A stretch of DNA of 64,000 nt from Pelagibacteraceae bacterium AG-325-E13 (lineage in GTDB: Bacteria; Pseudomonadota; Alphaproteobacteria; Pelagibacterales; Pelagibacteraceae), in contig QBYF01000001.1 in assembly GCA_003282965.1 (NCBI GenBank), positions 165,236-229,235 on the forward strand. The letters run 5' to 3'. The position numbers and the translations under genes were made by a program. The number at the start of each line of letters is the position of its first letter. Position 1 is the stretch's first letter. Of the stretch, positions 10,239 to 20,015 are shown in pieces. The notes under the pieces are model-generated. The model had not been told where the DNA came from. It saw only the letters and a program-made list of their open reading frames with translations, and searched no databases.

Positions 10239-11017
10239 TGATTGATAAATCAAGTGTAGTAGATCCGAAAGCTAAAATTTCAAACAATGTAAAGATTGGG
10301 CCCTTTTGTTATGTTGGCCCAAATGTTGAACTTAATGAAAACGTTGAGCTAGTATCGAACGTACATATAGAGGGATATACAAAAATTGGCAAAGGAACTA
10401 GAGTTTTTCCATTTGCTAGTATTGGCACTCAGCCACAAGATTTAAAATTTAAGGGTGAAAAAAATAGTTTAGATATTGGTGAGAACAACTTAATTCGAGA
10501 GTATGTAACAATAAATCCAGGCACAGAAGGTGGAGGTTCGAAAACAAAAATCGGTAACAACTGCTTATTTATGATTTCTTCCCATGTAGCTCACGATTGT
10601 AAAATTGGTAATAACGTAATAATTGCTAATAATGTTCCTTTAGGAGGCCATGTAACTATTGAGGACTCTGTTGTAATTGGAGGTAACTCAGCGGTTCAAC
10701 AATTTACAAGAATTGGCAGATTGGCAATGATAGGAGGAATGACCGGAGTATTAAAAGACGTTATTCCATTTGGTTTATCTATAGGAAATAGAAATCATCT
10801 CCAAGGATTGAACTTAATAGGATTAAGAAGAAAGAAATATGATAATCAAAAAATAATGGGCTTAAGTAAAGCTTACAAAGAAATTTTTACATCAAAAAAT
10901 TTGCATGAAAATTTAACTAAAATTAATAGCGAACATAAAGGCAACGAGCTGGTAAACGAAGTAATAACTTTCATAGAAAAAGATAAAAAAAGACCTATTT
11001 GTTCACCACTGAGTTAA
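10238..11017 (+). CDS. lpxA: UDP-N-acetylglucosamine acyltransferase
   Basis: Hexapeptide repeats, IGTQPQDLKFKGE, REYVTINPGTEGGG, SSHVAHDCKIGN, GLNLIGLRRK. Confidence 0.97.
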   Translation: MIDKSSVVDPKAKISNNVKIGPFCYVGPNVELNENVELVSNVHIEGYTKIGKGTRVFPFASIGTQPQDLKFKGEKNSLDIGENNLIREYVTINPGTEGGGSKTKIGNNCLFMISSHVAHDCKIGNNVIIANNVPLGGHVTIEDSVVIGGNSAVQQFTRIGRLAMIGGMTGVLKDVIPFGLSIGNRNHLQGLNLIGLRRKKYDNQKIMGLSKAYKEIFTSKNLHENLTKINSEHKGNELVNEVITFIEKDKKRPICSPLS

Positions 11018-11024
11018 AATAATT

Positions 11025-11816
11025 ATGATTGGTCTAATATTTGGAGAAACTGATTTTCCAAAACAAATCCTAAAAAAAATAAAGAATAAAAAAAAATATT
11101 TAATCATTGATCTATCAAAAAAAAAAATTTTTAAAAAAAATAAATTTTCTTATTCCGTATCATTGGGTCAATTTGGAAAGATCATAAAAATTTTAAAAGA
11201 AAACAATTGTAAAAAAGTATTATTTGCTGGAAAAGTAAAAAAACCAAAATTTTCTAAACTGCGGCTAGATTTAACAGCAGTTTATTACATGCCTAGAATT
11301 ATAAAAAGCTCTAAACTAGGTGATGCAGCTATTTTGAAAGAAATAATTTATATTTTTAAAAAAGAAAAAATTAAAACGATTAGTTCCTTAGCATTTAATC
11401 CTGAATTAACATTAAAAAAAGGAAATTATACAATAACAAAGCCTAACAGGTCAGATAAGTTTGATATTAATAAAGCTATAAAAACTTTAAATAATTTAGG
11501 CAAATATACTTTTAGCCAGGGAGCTGTTGTCAGAAATAAAAAAGTGATTGCTATTGAAGGGAAAGGCGGTACTCAAAAAATGCTTAAAAAGTGTAAAAGT
11601 AAAAAATTCAGAAATCAAGGTGTATTAGTTAAATTACCTAAAAAAAAACAGGACTTTAGAATTGATTTGCCTACCGTTGGTTTACAAACTTTTAAACAGT
11701 GTAAATCAGCAGGACTAAAAGGAATTGTATTGAAAAGCAGACAAAACGTTTTTTTGGAAAGAAAAAAATGCATTAATTTTGCTAATAAAAATAGAATGTT
11801 TGTCTCAGTTAAATGA
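11025..11816 (+). CDS. lpxI: UDP-2,3-diacylglucosamine pyrophosphatase LpxI (DUF1009)
   Basis: QGAVVRNKKVIAIEGKGGTQKML, RIDLPTVGLQTFKQCKSAGLKGI; lpxA-lpxI-lpxB neighbourhood. Confidence 0.9.
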   Translation: MIGLIFGETDFPKQILKKIKNKKKYLIIDLSKKKIFKKNKFSYSVSLGQFGKIIKILKENNCKKVLFAGKVKKPKFSKLRLDLTAVYYMPRIIKSSKLGDAAILKEIIYIFKKEKIKTISSLAFNPELTLKKGNYTITKPNRSDKFDINKAIKTLNNLGKYTFSQGAVVRNKKVIAIEGKGGTQKMLKKCKSKKFRNQGVLVKLPKKKQDFRIDLPTVGLQTFKQCKSAGLKGIVLKSRQNVFLERKKCINFANKNRMFVSVK

Positions 11817-12874
11817 AAAAATTAATTATTATCTTATTTTTTTTTGGTTTTTCTAATTTATATGCTTTAGAAATTAAATTAGAAAAAATTGCTGATGGTC
11901 TGAAAAAGCCATGGAGCCACTCTTTTATCGATCAAAAAAATTTGATCATTACGGAAAAGTCAGGAAAATTATTTACTTTAAATTTAATAGATAAAAAAAT
12001 TTCAGAAATAAAACATAATCTTTCAGTTTTAGAAGACGGGCAAGGTGGATTACTTGATGTTTTCTACGATAAAGAACAAGTTTATGTTTCATATTCTGAA
12101 AATAGAGGTGATTGGAAGTCAAGTACTTCCGTAGCAAAAGGTAAATTTAATAAAAAAAATATTGAGTTTAAAAATATTTTTAGAGCAGAACCTCCAATTG
12201 ACTCAGGTTACCACTTTGGTTCAAGATTGGCTATTAAGGGTAATCATTTATATATAACTGCAGGAGAACGTGGACAGGGAATGATAGCTCAAGACGCCAG
12301 TAAACATCCTGGAAGTGTTATTAGAATTAATTTGGACGGTTCCATTCCTAAAGATAATCCAAAATTTAAAGGTAAAAAAGATTGGTTGCCTGAAATTTTT
12401 CAAATTGGAGTTAGAAATCCTCAAGGATTAGCCCTTTCTCCGTTTGATGATAAAATATATATGACTAATCACGGAGCTAAAGGTGGGGATTGGTTTGGTA
12501 CAGCAAATTTTGCAGAAAATTATGGATGGAAAATATTAGGTTGGGGTGGAACCAATTATTCTGGAACCAAAATAGGCCCAAAGTGGAAACCTGGTTTTAC
12601 AAAAGCAATTAAATATTGGGTTCCTTCAATAGCAGTCAGTGCAATGACTATTTATAATGGAACTACATTCAAAGAATGGAATGGTGACGCTTTAGTTGCT
12701 TCATTAAAAGATCAATCTTTGAGAAAAATTAAATTTAAAAACAATAAATTTATAAATGAAGAAATTATTTTTAAAGATAATATAGGTAGAATAAGAGATA
12801 TAAAAATACATAAAGAAACCGGAGACCTTTACATGCTGTCAGATAATGGAGAACTTTGGAGAATGTATAAATGA
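11813..12874 (+). CDS. Periplasmic PQQ-type sugar (glucose/sorbosone, YliI-like) dehydrogenase
   Basis: Signal peptide; HFGSRLAIKGNHLYITAGERG, PGSVIRINLDGSIPKDNP, IGVRNPQGLALSPFDDKIYMTNHGAKGGDW. Confidence 0.88.
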   Translation: MKKLIIILFFFGFSNLYALEIKLEKIADGLKKPWSHSFIDQKNLIITEKSGKLFTLNLIDKKISEIKHNLSVLEDGQGGLLDVFYDKEQVYVSYSENRGDWKSSTSVAKGKFNKKNIEFKNIFRAEPPIDSGYHFGSRLAIKGNHLYITAGERGQGMIAQDASKHPGSVIRINLDGSIPKDNPKFKGKKDWLPEIFQIGVRNPQGLALSPFDDKIYMTNHGAKGGDWFGTANFAENYGWKILGWGGTNYSGTKIGPKWKPGFTKAIKYWVPSIAVSAMTIYNGTTFKEWNGDALVASLKDQSLRKIKFKNNKFINEEIIFKDNIGRIRDIKIHKETGDLYMLSDNGELWRMYK

Positions 12875-14001
12875 AAAAGGTATTTATTCTTACAGGCGAG
12901 ACATCGGGAGACAAATTAGCATCAAAAGTAATTAGTGATTTAAAAAAAATAAATCAAAATATAGAATTTTTATCTGTAGGAGGAGAACACCTTCAATCTT
13001 TGGGTATAAAATCTATTTATGATTTAAAAGAGATTACCTATTTAGGTTTTACTAATGTAATTTTAAATATATTTAAAATAAATAGAAAAATTAATGAAAC
13101 TGTAAAATCAATCATAGATTATAATCCAGATGTACTGTTTACGGTTGATAGTCCTGACTTTACTCTTAGGGTTGCTGAAAAGGTAAAAAAGATAAATACT
13201 AAAATTAAAACTGTTCATTATGTAGCCCCACAAGTTTGGGTTTGGAGAGAAGGAAGAGTTAAAAAGATTAAAAATTTTATAGATCATATTTTATTATTGT
13301 TTAATTTTGAAAAAAAATATTTTGAAAAAGAAAATGTTAGCTGTGAATTTGTTGGCCATCCATTATTACAAAATAAGGAAAGAAGTAAAATTGATATCAA
13401 TCAAATCATAGGTAAAAATAAAGCCTTAATCTCTGTGTTCGCGGGAAGTCGTAAGTCAGAAATTCTTGTGTTAATGCCAATTTTATTAGATTTTATAAAA
13501 TTAATGAATGAGAAGTACACAGATATGACCTATGTGTTTCATTCTACAAAAGAATATTCAGATCTTATCAAATCATTCATCAATGAAACCAGTCTAAAAA
13601 ATTGTGAAATAGTAAGTGACGATAAAATTAAATCTCATATTTTACAAAAGTCTGTGTTTGCTGTTGCTAAATCTGGAACAGTTTCTTTAGAAATCTCAAA
13701 TGCAAAGATACCATCAATTATTCTTTATAAGATGGGTTTTATAAATTTTATGATAGTTAAAAGTCTAATTAAAACAAAATATGCAAATATTATAAACTTT
13801 GCAGCTAATGAAGAAGTCATACCTGAACTTCTTCAATCTAATTGTAATTCTAAAAATATTTTTAAACACGTAAGTAATTTTTTAGAAGATCCAAATAAAA
13901 TTAAAGAACAAGTTAGTAGAGTTCAAAGCATTTTAGATAAACTTAAAATCAATGGATCTTCTTCAGAATTAGCAAGTTTATCATTAAATAAATTTTTGTA
14001 A
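12871..14001 (+). CDS. lpxB: Lipid-A-disaccharide synthase
   Basis: LTGETSGDKLASKVI, FTVDSPDFTLRVA, HYVAPQVWVWREGRVKKI, AGSRKSEI. Confidence 0.96.
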   Translation: MKKVFILTGETSGDKLASKVISDLKKINQNIEFLSVGGEHLQSLGIKSIYDLKEITYLGFTNVILNIFKINRKINETVKSIIDYNPDVLFTVDSPDFTLRVAEKVKKINTKIKTVHYVAPQVWVWREGRVKKIKNFIDHILLLFNFEKKYFEKENVSCEFVGHPLLQNKERSKIDINQIIGKNKALISVFAGSRKSEILVLMPILLDFIKLMNEKYTDMTYVFHSTKEYSDLIKSFINETSLKNCEIVSDDKIKSHILQKSVFAVAKSGTVSLEISNAKIPSIILYKMGFINFMIVKSLIKTKYANIINFAANEEVIPELLQSNCNSKNIFKHVSNFLEDPNKIKEQVSRVQSILDKLKINGSSSELASLSLNKFL

Positions 14002-14927
14002 TGTTGGTTTATAAACATAGTGATTGTTTGCTTAAAGATAATGGATTTAACCATCCCGAAAGAAAAGAAAGAATAAATAGTATCCTAGAATCTATTGAAC
14101 AAATAAAAGATTTTGAGATTAATTTTAAGGATGCTCCTCTAGCTAATATTGAAACAATTTCTTTAGTTCATCCCAAAAAACATATTGAAAAAATATTTTC
14201 TAATATACCTAAATCAGGATTAATAGGTGTAGAAAAAGAACCTTATGCAGACACTATGCTTTGTCCTAATAGTAAAAAAGCTATTTTAAGATCCTGTGGA
14301 GCTGGAATCGCTGCAGCAGATGATTTGATAAAAAAAAATGAAAGAGTATTTTGTGCTATTAGACCTCCAGGACATCATGCAGAGACAACAAAAGCTATGG
14401 GTTTTTGTTTTATAAATAATATTGCAGTTTCGGTTAAATATTTGCAGAATAAATACAAAGTTAACAAAATAGCTATAATAGACTTTGATGTACATCATGG
14501 TAATGGAACACAAGAGATTTTTTATAAGGATGAAACTGTATTATATGCCTCTTCCCATGAATTTCCATTATTTCCGGGAACAGGTTCTGAACAAGAAACT
14601 GGTGTAGGCAATATTTTTAACGCTCCACTTAAAACTGGAATGAAAGGTAAAGAATTTTTGAAAATATTTGATCAAAAAATACTTAGACCAATAGATAAAT
14701 TCAAGCCAGAGATAATTCTCATCTCTGCTGGATTTGATGCCCATGTTAGAGATCCTCTGGCAAATATTAAACTAGAATCAGAGGATTTTTATCAAATAAC
14801 TAAACAAATTGTTGATTTGGCAAATATACATTCTAAAGGTAGAGTAATTTCTTTTTTGGAAGGTGGTTACGATTTGCTAGCTTTATCAGAAAGTATAAAG
14901 CAGCATTTATTAGCATTAAAAAATTAA
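14001..14927 (+). CDS. Histone deacetylase / acetoin utilization family amidohydrolase
   Basis: RPPGHHAETTKAMGFCFINNIAV, DFDVHHGNGTQEIFY, LISAGFDAHVRDPLAN, LEGGYDL. Confidence 0.92.
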   Translation: MLVYKHSDCLLKDNGFNHPERKERINSILESIEQIKDFEINFKDAPLANIETISLVHPKKHIEKIFSNIPKSGLIGVEKEPYADTMLCPNSKKAILRSCGAGIAAADDLIKKNERVFCAIRPPGHHAETTKAMGFCFINNIAVSVKYLQNKYKVNKIAIIDFDVHHGNGTQEIFYKDETVLYASSHEFPLFPGTGSEQETGVGNIFNAPLKTGMKGKEFLKIFDQKILRPIDKFKPEIILISAGFDAHVRDPLANIKLESEDFYQITKQIVDLANIHSKGRVISFLEGGYDLLALSESIKQHLLALKN

Positions 14928-15006
14928 ATATCCACAACACCCCAAATCGTACATAGAGATTATAAAATATAATAGTAATTATTTCTTAATAAAATATAGT
15001 GATTCT

Positions 15007-15638
<632 letters not shown>

Positions 15639-15642
<4 letters not shown>

Positions 15643-15968
15643 TTAAGATTTGTAACGACTCCGATTAACATTCTCAAAACAGAAAGCACAATATACACTT
15701 GAGCTATAGTTCCCCAAGCCCATTGTTTTTTTTTAGGTTTAAACTTTGATGCAGATCTCCATGTACCTACTATAACCAATATTAAGTAAACAAATTGAAA
15801 AGGAACAAAAAATAAAATTGCATAACTAGTCTCTGGAAGCACAATCGCGGGGAGGCTAACAATTGTTCCTCCAATGATGTAAAAAACCCAAAAATTTGTT
15901 ACTAATGACTCATTACCATTCCATAAATTTGTTATAAAATTTTGTTTTTTTGATTTTTTCATAATCAA
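15639..15968 (-). CDS. Small membrane protein, unknown function
   Basis: 109 aa with three hydrophobic segments, plausible codon content. Confidence 0.65.
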
Positions 15969-16053
15969 AATATGGGCAATCTTTTAATATAATGCAACTA
16001 AAAAAAGAAAATAATTGACTTGAATTTAATATATTAATCTGAGAATCTAAATT

Positions 16054-16230
16054 ATGAAAAAAATAATGCAAGGTATAGGATCTTTACTTATAGTATTTGC
16101 TATAGCTGACTTTGGTTTATCATACATGGGATATAATTTAACTCCATTTTTACCAGATGGTATTTCTAGATTCAGTCCAATAATTATAGGATTGATAGGT
16201 GGAGCTTTAGTAAAGGTTGATTGGAAATGA
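16054..16230 (+). CDS. 58-aa membrane protein resembling the N-terminus of the AapM-like permease in this window
   Basis: Manual translation: MKKIMQGIGSLLIVFAIADFGLSYMGYNLTPFLPDGISRFSPIIIGLIGGALVKVDWK; not in the supplied ORF track (below size cut-off). Confidence 0.75.
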   Translation: MKKIMQGIGSLLIVFAIADFGLSYMGYNLTPFLPDGISRFSPIIIGLIGGALVKVDWK

Positions 16231-17152
16231 AATTTTGAAAAAAATATTTTCAATAATATTTTTTTTATTACTTTTTACTCACTTACAAGCTTTAGAAAAA
16301 AAAATTTTAAATAACGATGAGTGGGGCAAGAAGGTTAATACTCTTAATTGGAAAAATCTCGATAATAAAGAACATAATGTTTCTGTAAAAAAAGCGAACG
16401 CTAAAATTCTTATTTTAGGCGATGAAATATACTTAGATAATTTTAATGATATAAATCAATATAGTTGGTGGGCTTTCGGTTACGCAGCAGAAAAAAATGT
16501 AGTAATGCATATAAGAGGCAATGGTTATGATGTGTATCTTGATTATATTGATGATGGTTATGTCAAGTTAGATGATTGGAAAAGTGTTGATCCAAAAAAT
16601 TTGTTATCTCAATTAAGAGAAATTGCGAGATCTAACGTAACTTATCTCAAAGATAAAAACTTAGATTACGTAAACAATATTGATTGGATTTTTAAGCCTA
16701 CTTTAAATGAAACAAATAAATCAGTTAGTTATTCCTACAAAGTAAATTGGAATAGCGGTCAACAGTCTATGGAGTCTAAGAATTTAATTTTAGGTAAAAA
16801 AGGTTATTTAGAAAGTGCATTCGTAGTAAGCTATCAAAAAGATATGGATTTAAAATATCAGTCAGATTTTTCAAAAGATTTTGTCAATGGTGTTATTTTT
16901 GAGGATGGCTTTAGACATTCTGATTATAAGCCTGGAGACAAAGTTGCAGCAGTTGGAATAGGAAGTTTAGTTGCGGGTTCACTAGGTGTTAAAGCTTTAG
17001 CTAAAACAGGAGTTCTTGTTAAACTAGCTAAATTTTGGTGGATATTATTAGCTCCATTAGCTTTTTTAGGAAAATTCTTAAGTGGAAAAGATAATTCAAA
17101 TAATGGATCTAGCGTAAGTAAGGCATCTTCAAGAAAAAGAAGAAAGAAATAA
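16217..17152 (+). CDS. DUF2167-like membrane-anchored protein
   Basis: Signal peptide, WWAFGYAAEKNVVMHIRGNGYDVYLDYIDDGYVKLDDWKSVDPKNLL; C-terminal GDKVAAVGIGSLVAGSLGVKALAKTG...TM. The true start may be the TTG at 16235. Confidence 0.7.
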   Translation: MIGNEILKKIFSIIFFLLLFTHLQALEKKILNNDEWGKKVNTLNWKNLDNKEHNVSVKKANAKILILGDEIYLDNFNDINQYSWWAFGYAAEKNVVMHIRGNGYDVYLDYIDDGYVKLDDWKSVDPKNLLSQLREIARSNVTYLKDKNLDYVNNIDWIFKPTLNETNKSVSYSYKVNWNSGQQSMESKNLILGKKGYLESAFVVSYQKDMDLKYQSDFSKDFVNGVIFEDGFRHSDYKPGDKVAAVGIGSLVAGSLGVKALAKTGVLVKLAKFWWILLAPLAFLGKFLSGKDNSNNGSSVSKASSRKRRKK

Positions 17153-17157
17153 ATAAA

Positions 17158-17946
17158 ATGTATTTTGCATATCTTCTGGCGGCAATTTTACCAGCCGTAA
17201 TGTTAGTATTTTATGCTTATAAACAAGATCAATTTCCAGAACCACCCAGAATAGTTTTTAAAACATTTTTATTTGGATGCGCAACAGTTCTAGCAATAGA
17301 TTTAGTTATCCCAGTTTTAGATAACTATAACAAAGAACATTTTAGTGGCGAAACTTATCATTTTTTTGAAAATTTTATTCGAGCAGCCTTTGTTGAGGAA
17401 TTTTTTAAAGCATGTGTAATAATTTTTTATTGTACTCGTAAAACAGCTTTTGACGAGCCTATGGATGGAATAATTTATGGAATTGCAGCGTCATTAGGTT
17501 TTGCTGCATATGAAAATATTGACTACGTTTTATATTTTGAAAAAGATCCTTCATTTGACATTGCACTAATTAGAGCTTTTACTGCAATACCAATGCATGC
17601 CCTATGTGGAATAATCATGGGATTTTTGATTTCCCAAAGTATATTTGAAAAAAAACATAATTATTTAAATTTATTTCTAGCTTTATTTATACCAGTAGGA
17701 ATACATGGCTTATATAATTATAGCTTTTCAAGTTCTTTAGTAAGCTACCAAATTGCTTATTTTTTATTACTAGTATTTTCTATAAGAGCTTATCTTATAT
17801 TCAAAAACCTAAAGTTAAGGCAAAAACAAAGTATTATATTTAATCAAAGATACTATAATATAACTTTAGCCAGTTTTATAAATATCTCAACTAATACATT
17901 AGTAATATTTTTGATCTTTAATTACTTGGTAAATTTAGTAACTTGA
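17158..17946 (+). CDS. PrsW-like intramembrane metalloprotease family protein
   Basis: FVEEFFKACVIIFY, DEPMDGIIYGIAASLGFAAYENIDY, AIPMHALCGIIMGF, GIHGLYNYSF. Confidence 0.88.
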   Translation: MYFAYLLAAILPAVMLVFYAYKQDQFPEPPRIVFKTFLFGCATVLAIDLVIPVLDNYNKEHFSGETYHFFENFIRAAFVEEFFKACVIIFYCTRKTAFDEPMDGIIYGIAASLGFAAYENIDYVLYFEKDPSFDIALIRAFTAIPMHALCGIIMGFLISQSIFEKKHNYLNLFLALFIPVGIHGLYNYSFSSSLVSYQIAYFLLLVFSIRAYLIFKNLKLRQKQSIIFNQRYYNITLASFINISTNTLVIFLIFNYLVNLVT

Positions 17947-17950
17947 CAAC

Positions 17951-18838
17951 ATGAAACTTTTAAAATTTTCAATGTTGATGAATTATTTTGCTATTGCAAA
18001 AAACTCTAAGCGCGCAATTTTTATAATTAATTTAGGTATTTTTTTGTCAATATTTGCCTTTTCAGCAGCAACAATATCAATTTTTATAGAAAATAAAGTA
18101 AGTCGACTTGAGTTTGAACATATTGAAAATTCGAGATTTAAAAATGAAATGCAAGACACTACAGAATTTATCATATTATATAAAAATAAATTAAGACAAG
18201 CAATTAATAGTGAAGAGACTCACGAGCAATATATTGAATTTTTAAGACTTAATAATTTTGGTAAAGCTATAACTTCACCAAATGATTTACAGGCATATTC
18301 AATATATGATTTTGTACGTGACAAAGATTTTATTTTAGAATTTGCTTTGTTTTTAAAAGAGGAAATTGATTATGAAACTTTCACAGAAGAAGATGAGAAA
18401 AAAATTAAATTATTAATAATCAAATTAGAAAAAACATTCAAAGCAATTGAAAAACTAGACGCAAAGGTATTAAAGAAAATTGTTTATGATAGATCATATC
18501 AGCATATCGGTGACGAAATTATTAAATCACTCAAAAGTGAGAGTAGATATAAATTTTTAAAAGATCAGGGAATATACGAAAAAGAATATAATTTATTAAT
18601 AAAATTAGTTGATGACTTGGAAGAATTATTTAATTTTTTCTTAACTTACTCTAATTCACTCATCATTTTAACTGATGAAAATCTAAAAGCAATTAATGAG
18701 GAGATAATAATTCTCTCAAGTAAAGAGAAAAATATTATATTAGCTGCTTTTTTTCTTCAATTATTAATATTTATTATAATTCAGTTTTTTGAAATTTCAT
18801 CTTTAAAACTTCATTTGAATAAGAGGAAAAAATTATGA
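17951..18838 (+). CDS. Membrane protein with N- and C-terminal TM flanking a helical/coiled-coil domain, unknown
   Basis: Hydropathy of translation; no recognised catalytic motif. Confidence 0.7.
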   Translation: MKLLKFSMLMNYFAIAKNSKRAIFIINLGIFLSIFAFSAATISIFIENKVSRLEFEHIENSRFKNEMQDTTEFIILYKNKLRQAINSEETHEQYIEFLRLNNFGKAITSPNDLQAYSIYDFVRDKDFILEFALFLKEEIDYETFTEEDEKKIKLLIIKLEKTFKAIEKLDAKVLKKIVYDRSYQHIGDEIIKSLKSESRYKFLKDQGIYEKEYNLLIKLVDDLEELFNFFLTYSNSLIILTDENLKAINEEIIILSSKEKNIILAAFFLQLLIFIIIQFFEISSLKLHLNKRKKL

Positions 18839-19728
18839 GGCGAGGTAAAATAAATAAAACTTCTTTTATTCTAATTTTTTTTGTAGCATTTTTTACAATT
18901 CTTTCTTATGGATTTGATCAGTTAGTTATAAGAAGTGAGGATAAAATTAGGAATTTAAAAATAGAATACCAAAATATTGATAATAGTTTTACTAAATTAC
19001 AATCAATTATTAGCACTTTAGATGAAATTTCATTTGCGTCAGATTTAAATTTTTCTCATCTTATTTTGAGACGAAACTTATTAATTAAATCATATTTACT
19101 CTCAAGAATAGAATTAGGGGATAGTCTTAAATTTTTTAATAGAAAAAATGAAAAAGTAAACACAGAAGATTTGGGGCGCATGATGTTAAAAGAATTAATA
19201 AAAGTGGCTGATATGCAATATGAAATGAGACTTCAATATCAAGAATTTTATATTACTCACGAGAAACAATTAAAGAAAATTAATAATGAAAAATTTTCAT
19301 TATCAGATTTATTTGAGAATGATCTAGATCCTTTTATAGATAAAAGAGGTCAATTTTTTAATCAAAACTTAATTAAGTATACAAAACTTTTTGGTTATAA
19401 TTATCACTGGAAAGATAGTTCTTATGAGGAATTAGTTGAGTATAGAAAAAAAGCATTAGAAAATTATACAGAATATGAATGGTTTGATGTTTATAGATAT
19501 AAAATGATGTTATTAAAAGAAATTAAAGAAGATACAATAGAACTAGAAAATTTTACAGAGTCTATGGACTCAAAAACTGAAGATTTAGAGAAAAAATTGA
19601 TTAAAAAATTTGATCAGTTAAAAACTTCAAATGTAAATAAAAACTTCTATATTTTGTTAAGCATAATATCTCAAATATTTTCATTATTGTTTTTGCTTTT
19701 TTTATTCAGATCTTTTTTAACAAAATAA
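18835..19728 (+). CDS. Membrane protein with N- and C-terminal TM flanking a helical/coiled-coil domain, unknown
   Basis: Same architecture and 4-nt overlap with the upstream gene. Confidence 0.7.
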   Translation: MRRGKINKTSFILIFFVAFFTILSYGFDQLVIRSEDKIRNLKIEYQNIDNSFTKLQSIISTLDEISFASDLNFSHLILRRNLLIKSYLLSRIELGDSLKFFNRKNEKVNTEDLGRMMLKELIKVADMQYEMRLQYQEFYITHEKQLKKINNEKFSLSDLFENDLDPFIDKRGQFFNQNLIKYTKLFGYNYHWKDSSYEELVEYRKKALENYTEYEWFDVYRYKMMLLKEIKEDTIELENFTESMDSKTEDLEKKLIKKFDQLKTSNVNKNFYILLSIISQIFSLLFLLFLFRSFLTK

Positions 19729-19812
19729 AAGCAAGGTCTTGAAATTTAAATTTAAATGCTTATATTTGACTGAGTAATATTAGTTTGTTGAAATCCAACA
19801 AGGAGGCTAAAT

Positions 19813-19998
19813 ATGAAATCTACTGACTTTTACCTACTAAAACAAAAATCTATCTCTGAAGGCGATCTTTTCGTTACAGATTATATCAAGACAAAACAAA
19901 GACTAATAAGATTAGAAAAGCAATTGGAGATATTACAATTGCAATTGGAGTCTTTAAAACCTAAAAATAAGGTAATTAAATTATTTGATGAAGAATAA
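19813..19998 (+). CDS. Small (61 aa) coiled-coil-like protein
   Basis: AGGAGG Shine-Dalgarno at 19801-19806; KTKQRLIRLEKQLEILQLQLESL heptad-like. Confidence 0.7.
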   Translation: MKSTDFYLLKQKSISEGDLFVTDYIKTKQRLIRLEKQLEILQLQLESLKPKNKVIKLFDEE

Positions 19999-20015
19999 AC
20001 TAAAGAAAATTAATA

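Noticed and set aside
16015-16053. TTGACT plus AT-rich block as a sigma-70 promoter
   Set aside because: No convincing -10 at suitable spacing; background AT content makes such matches common.
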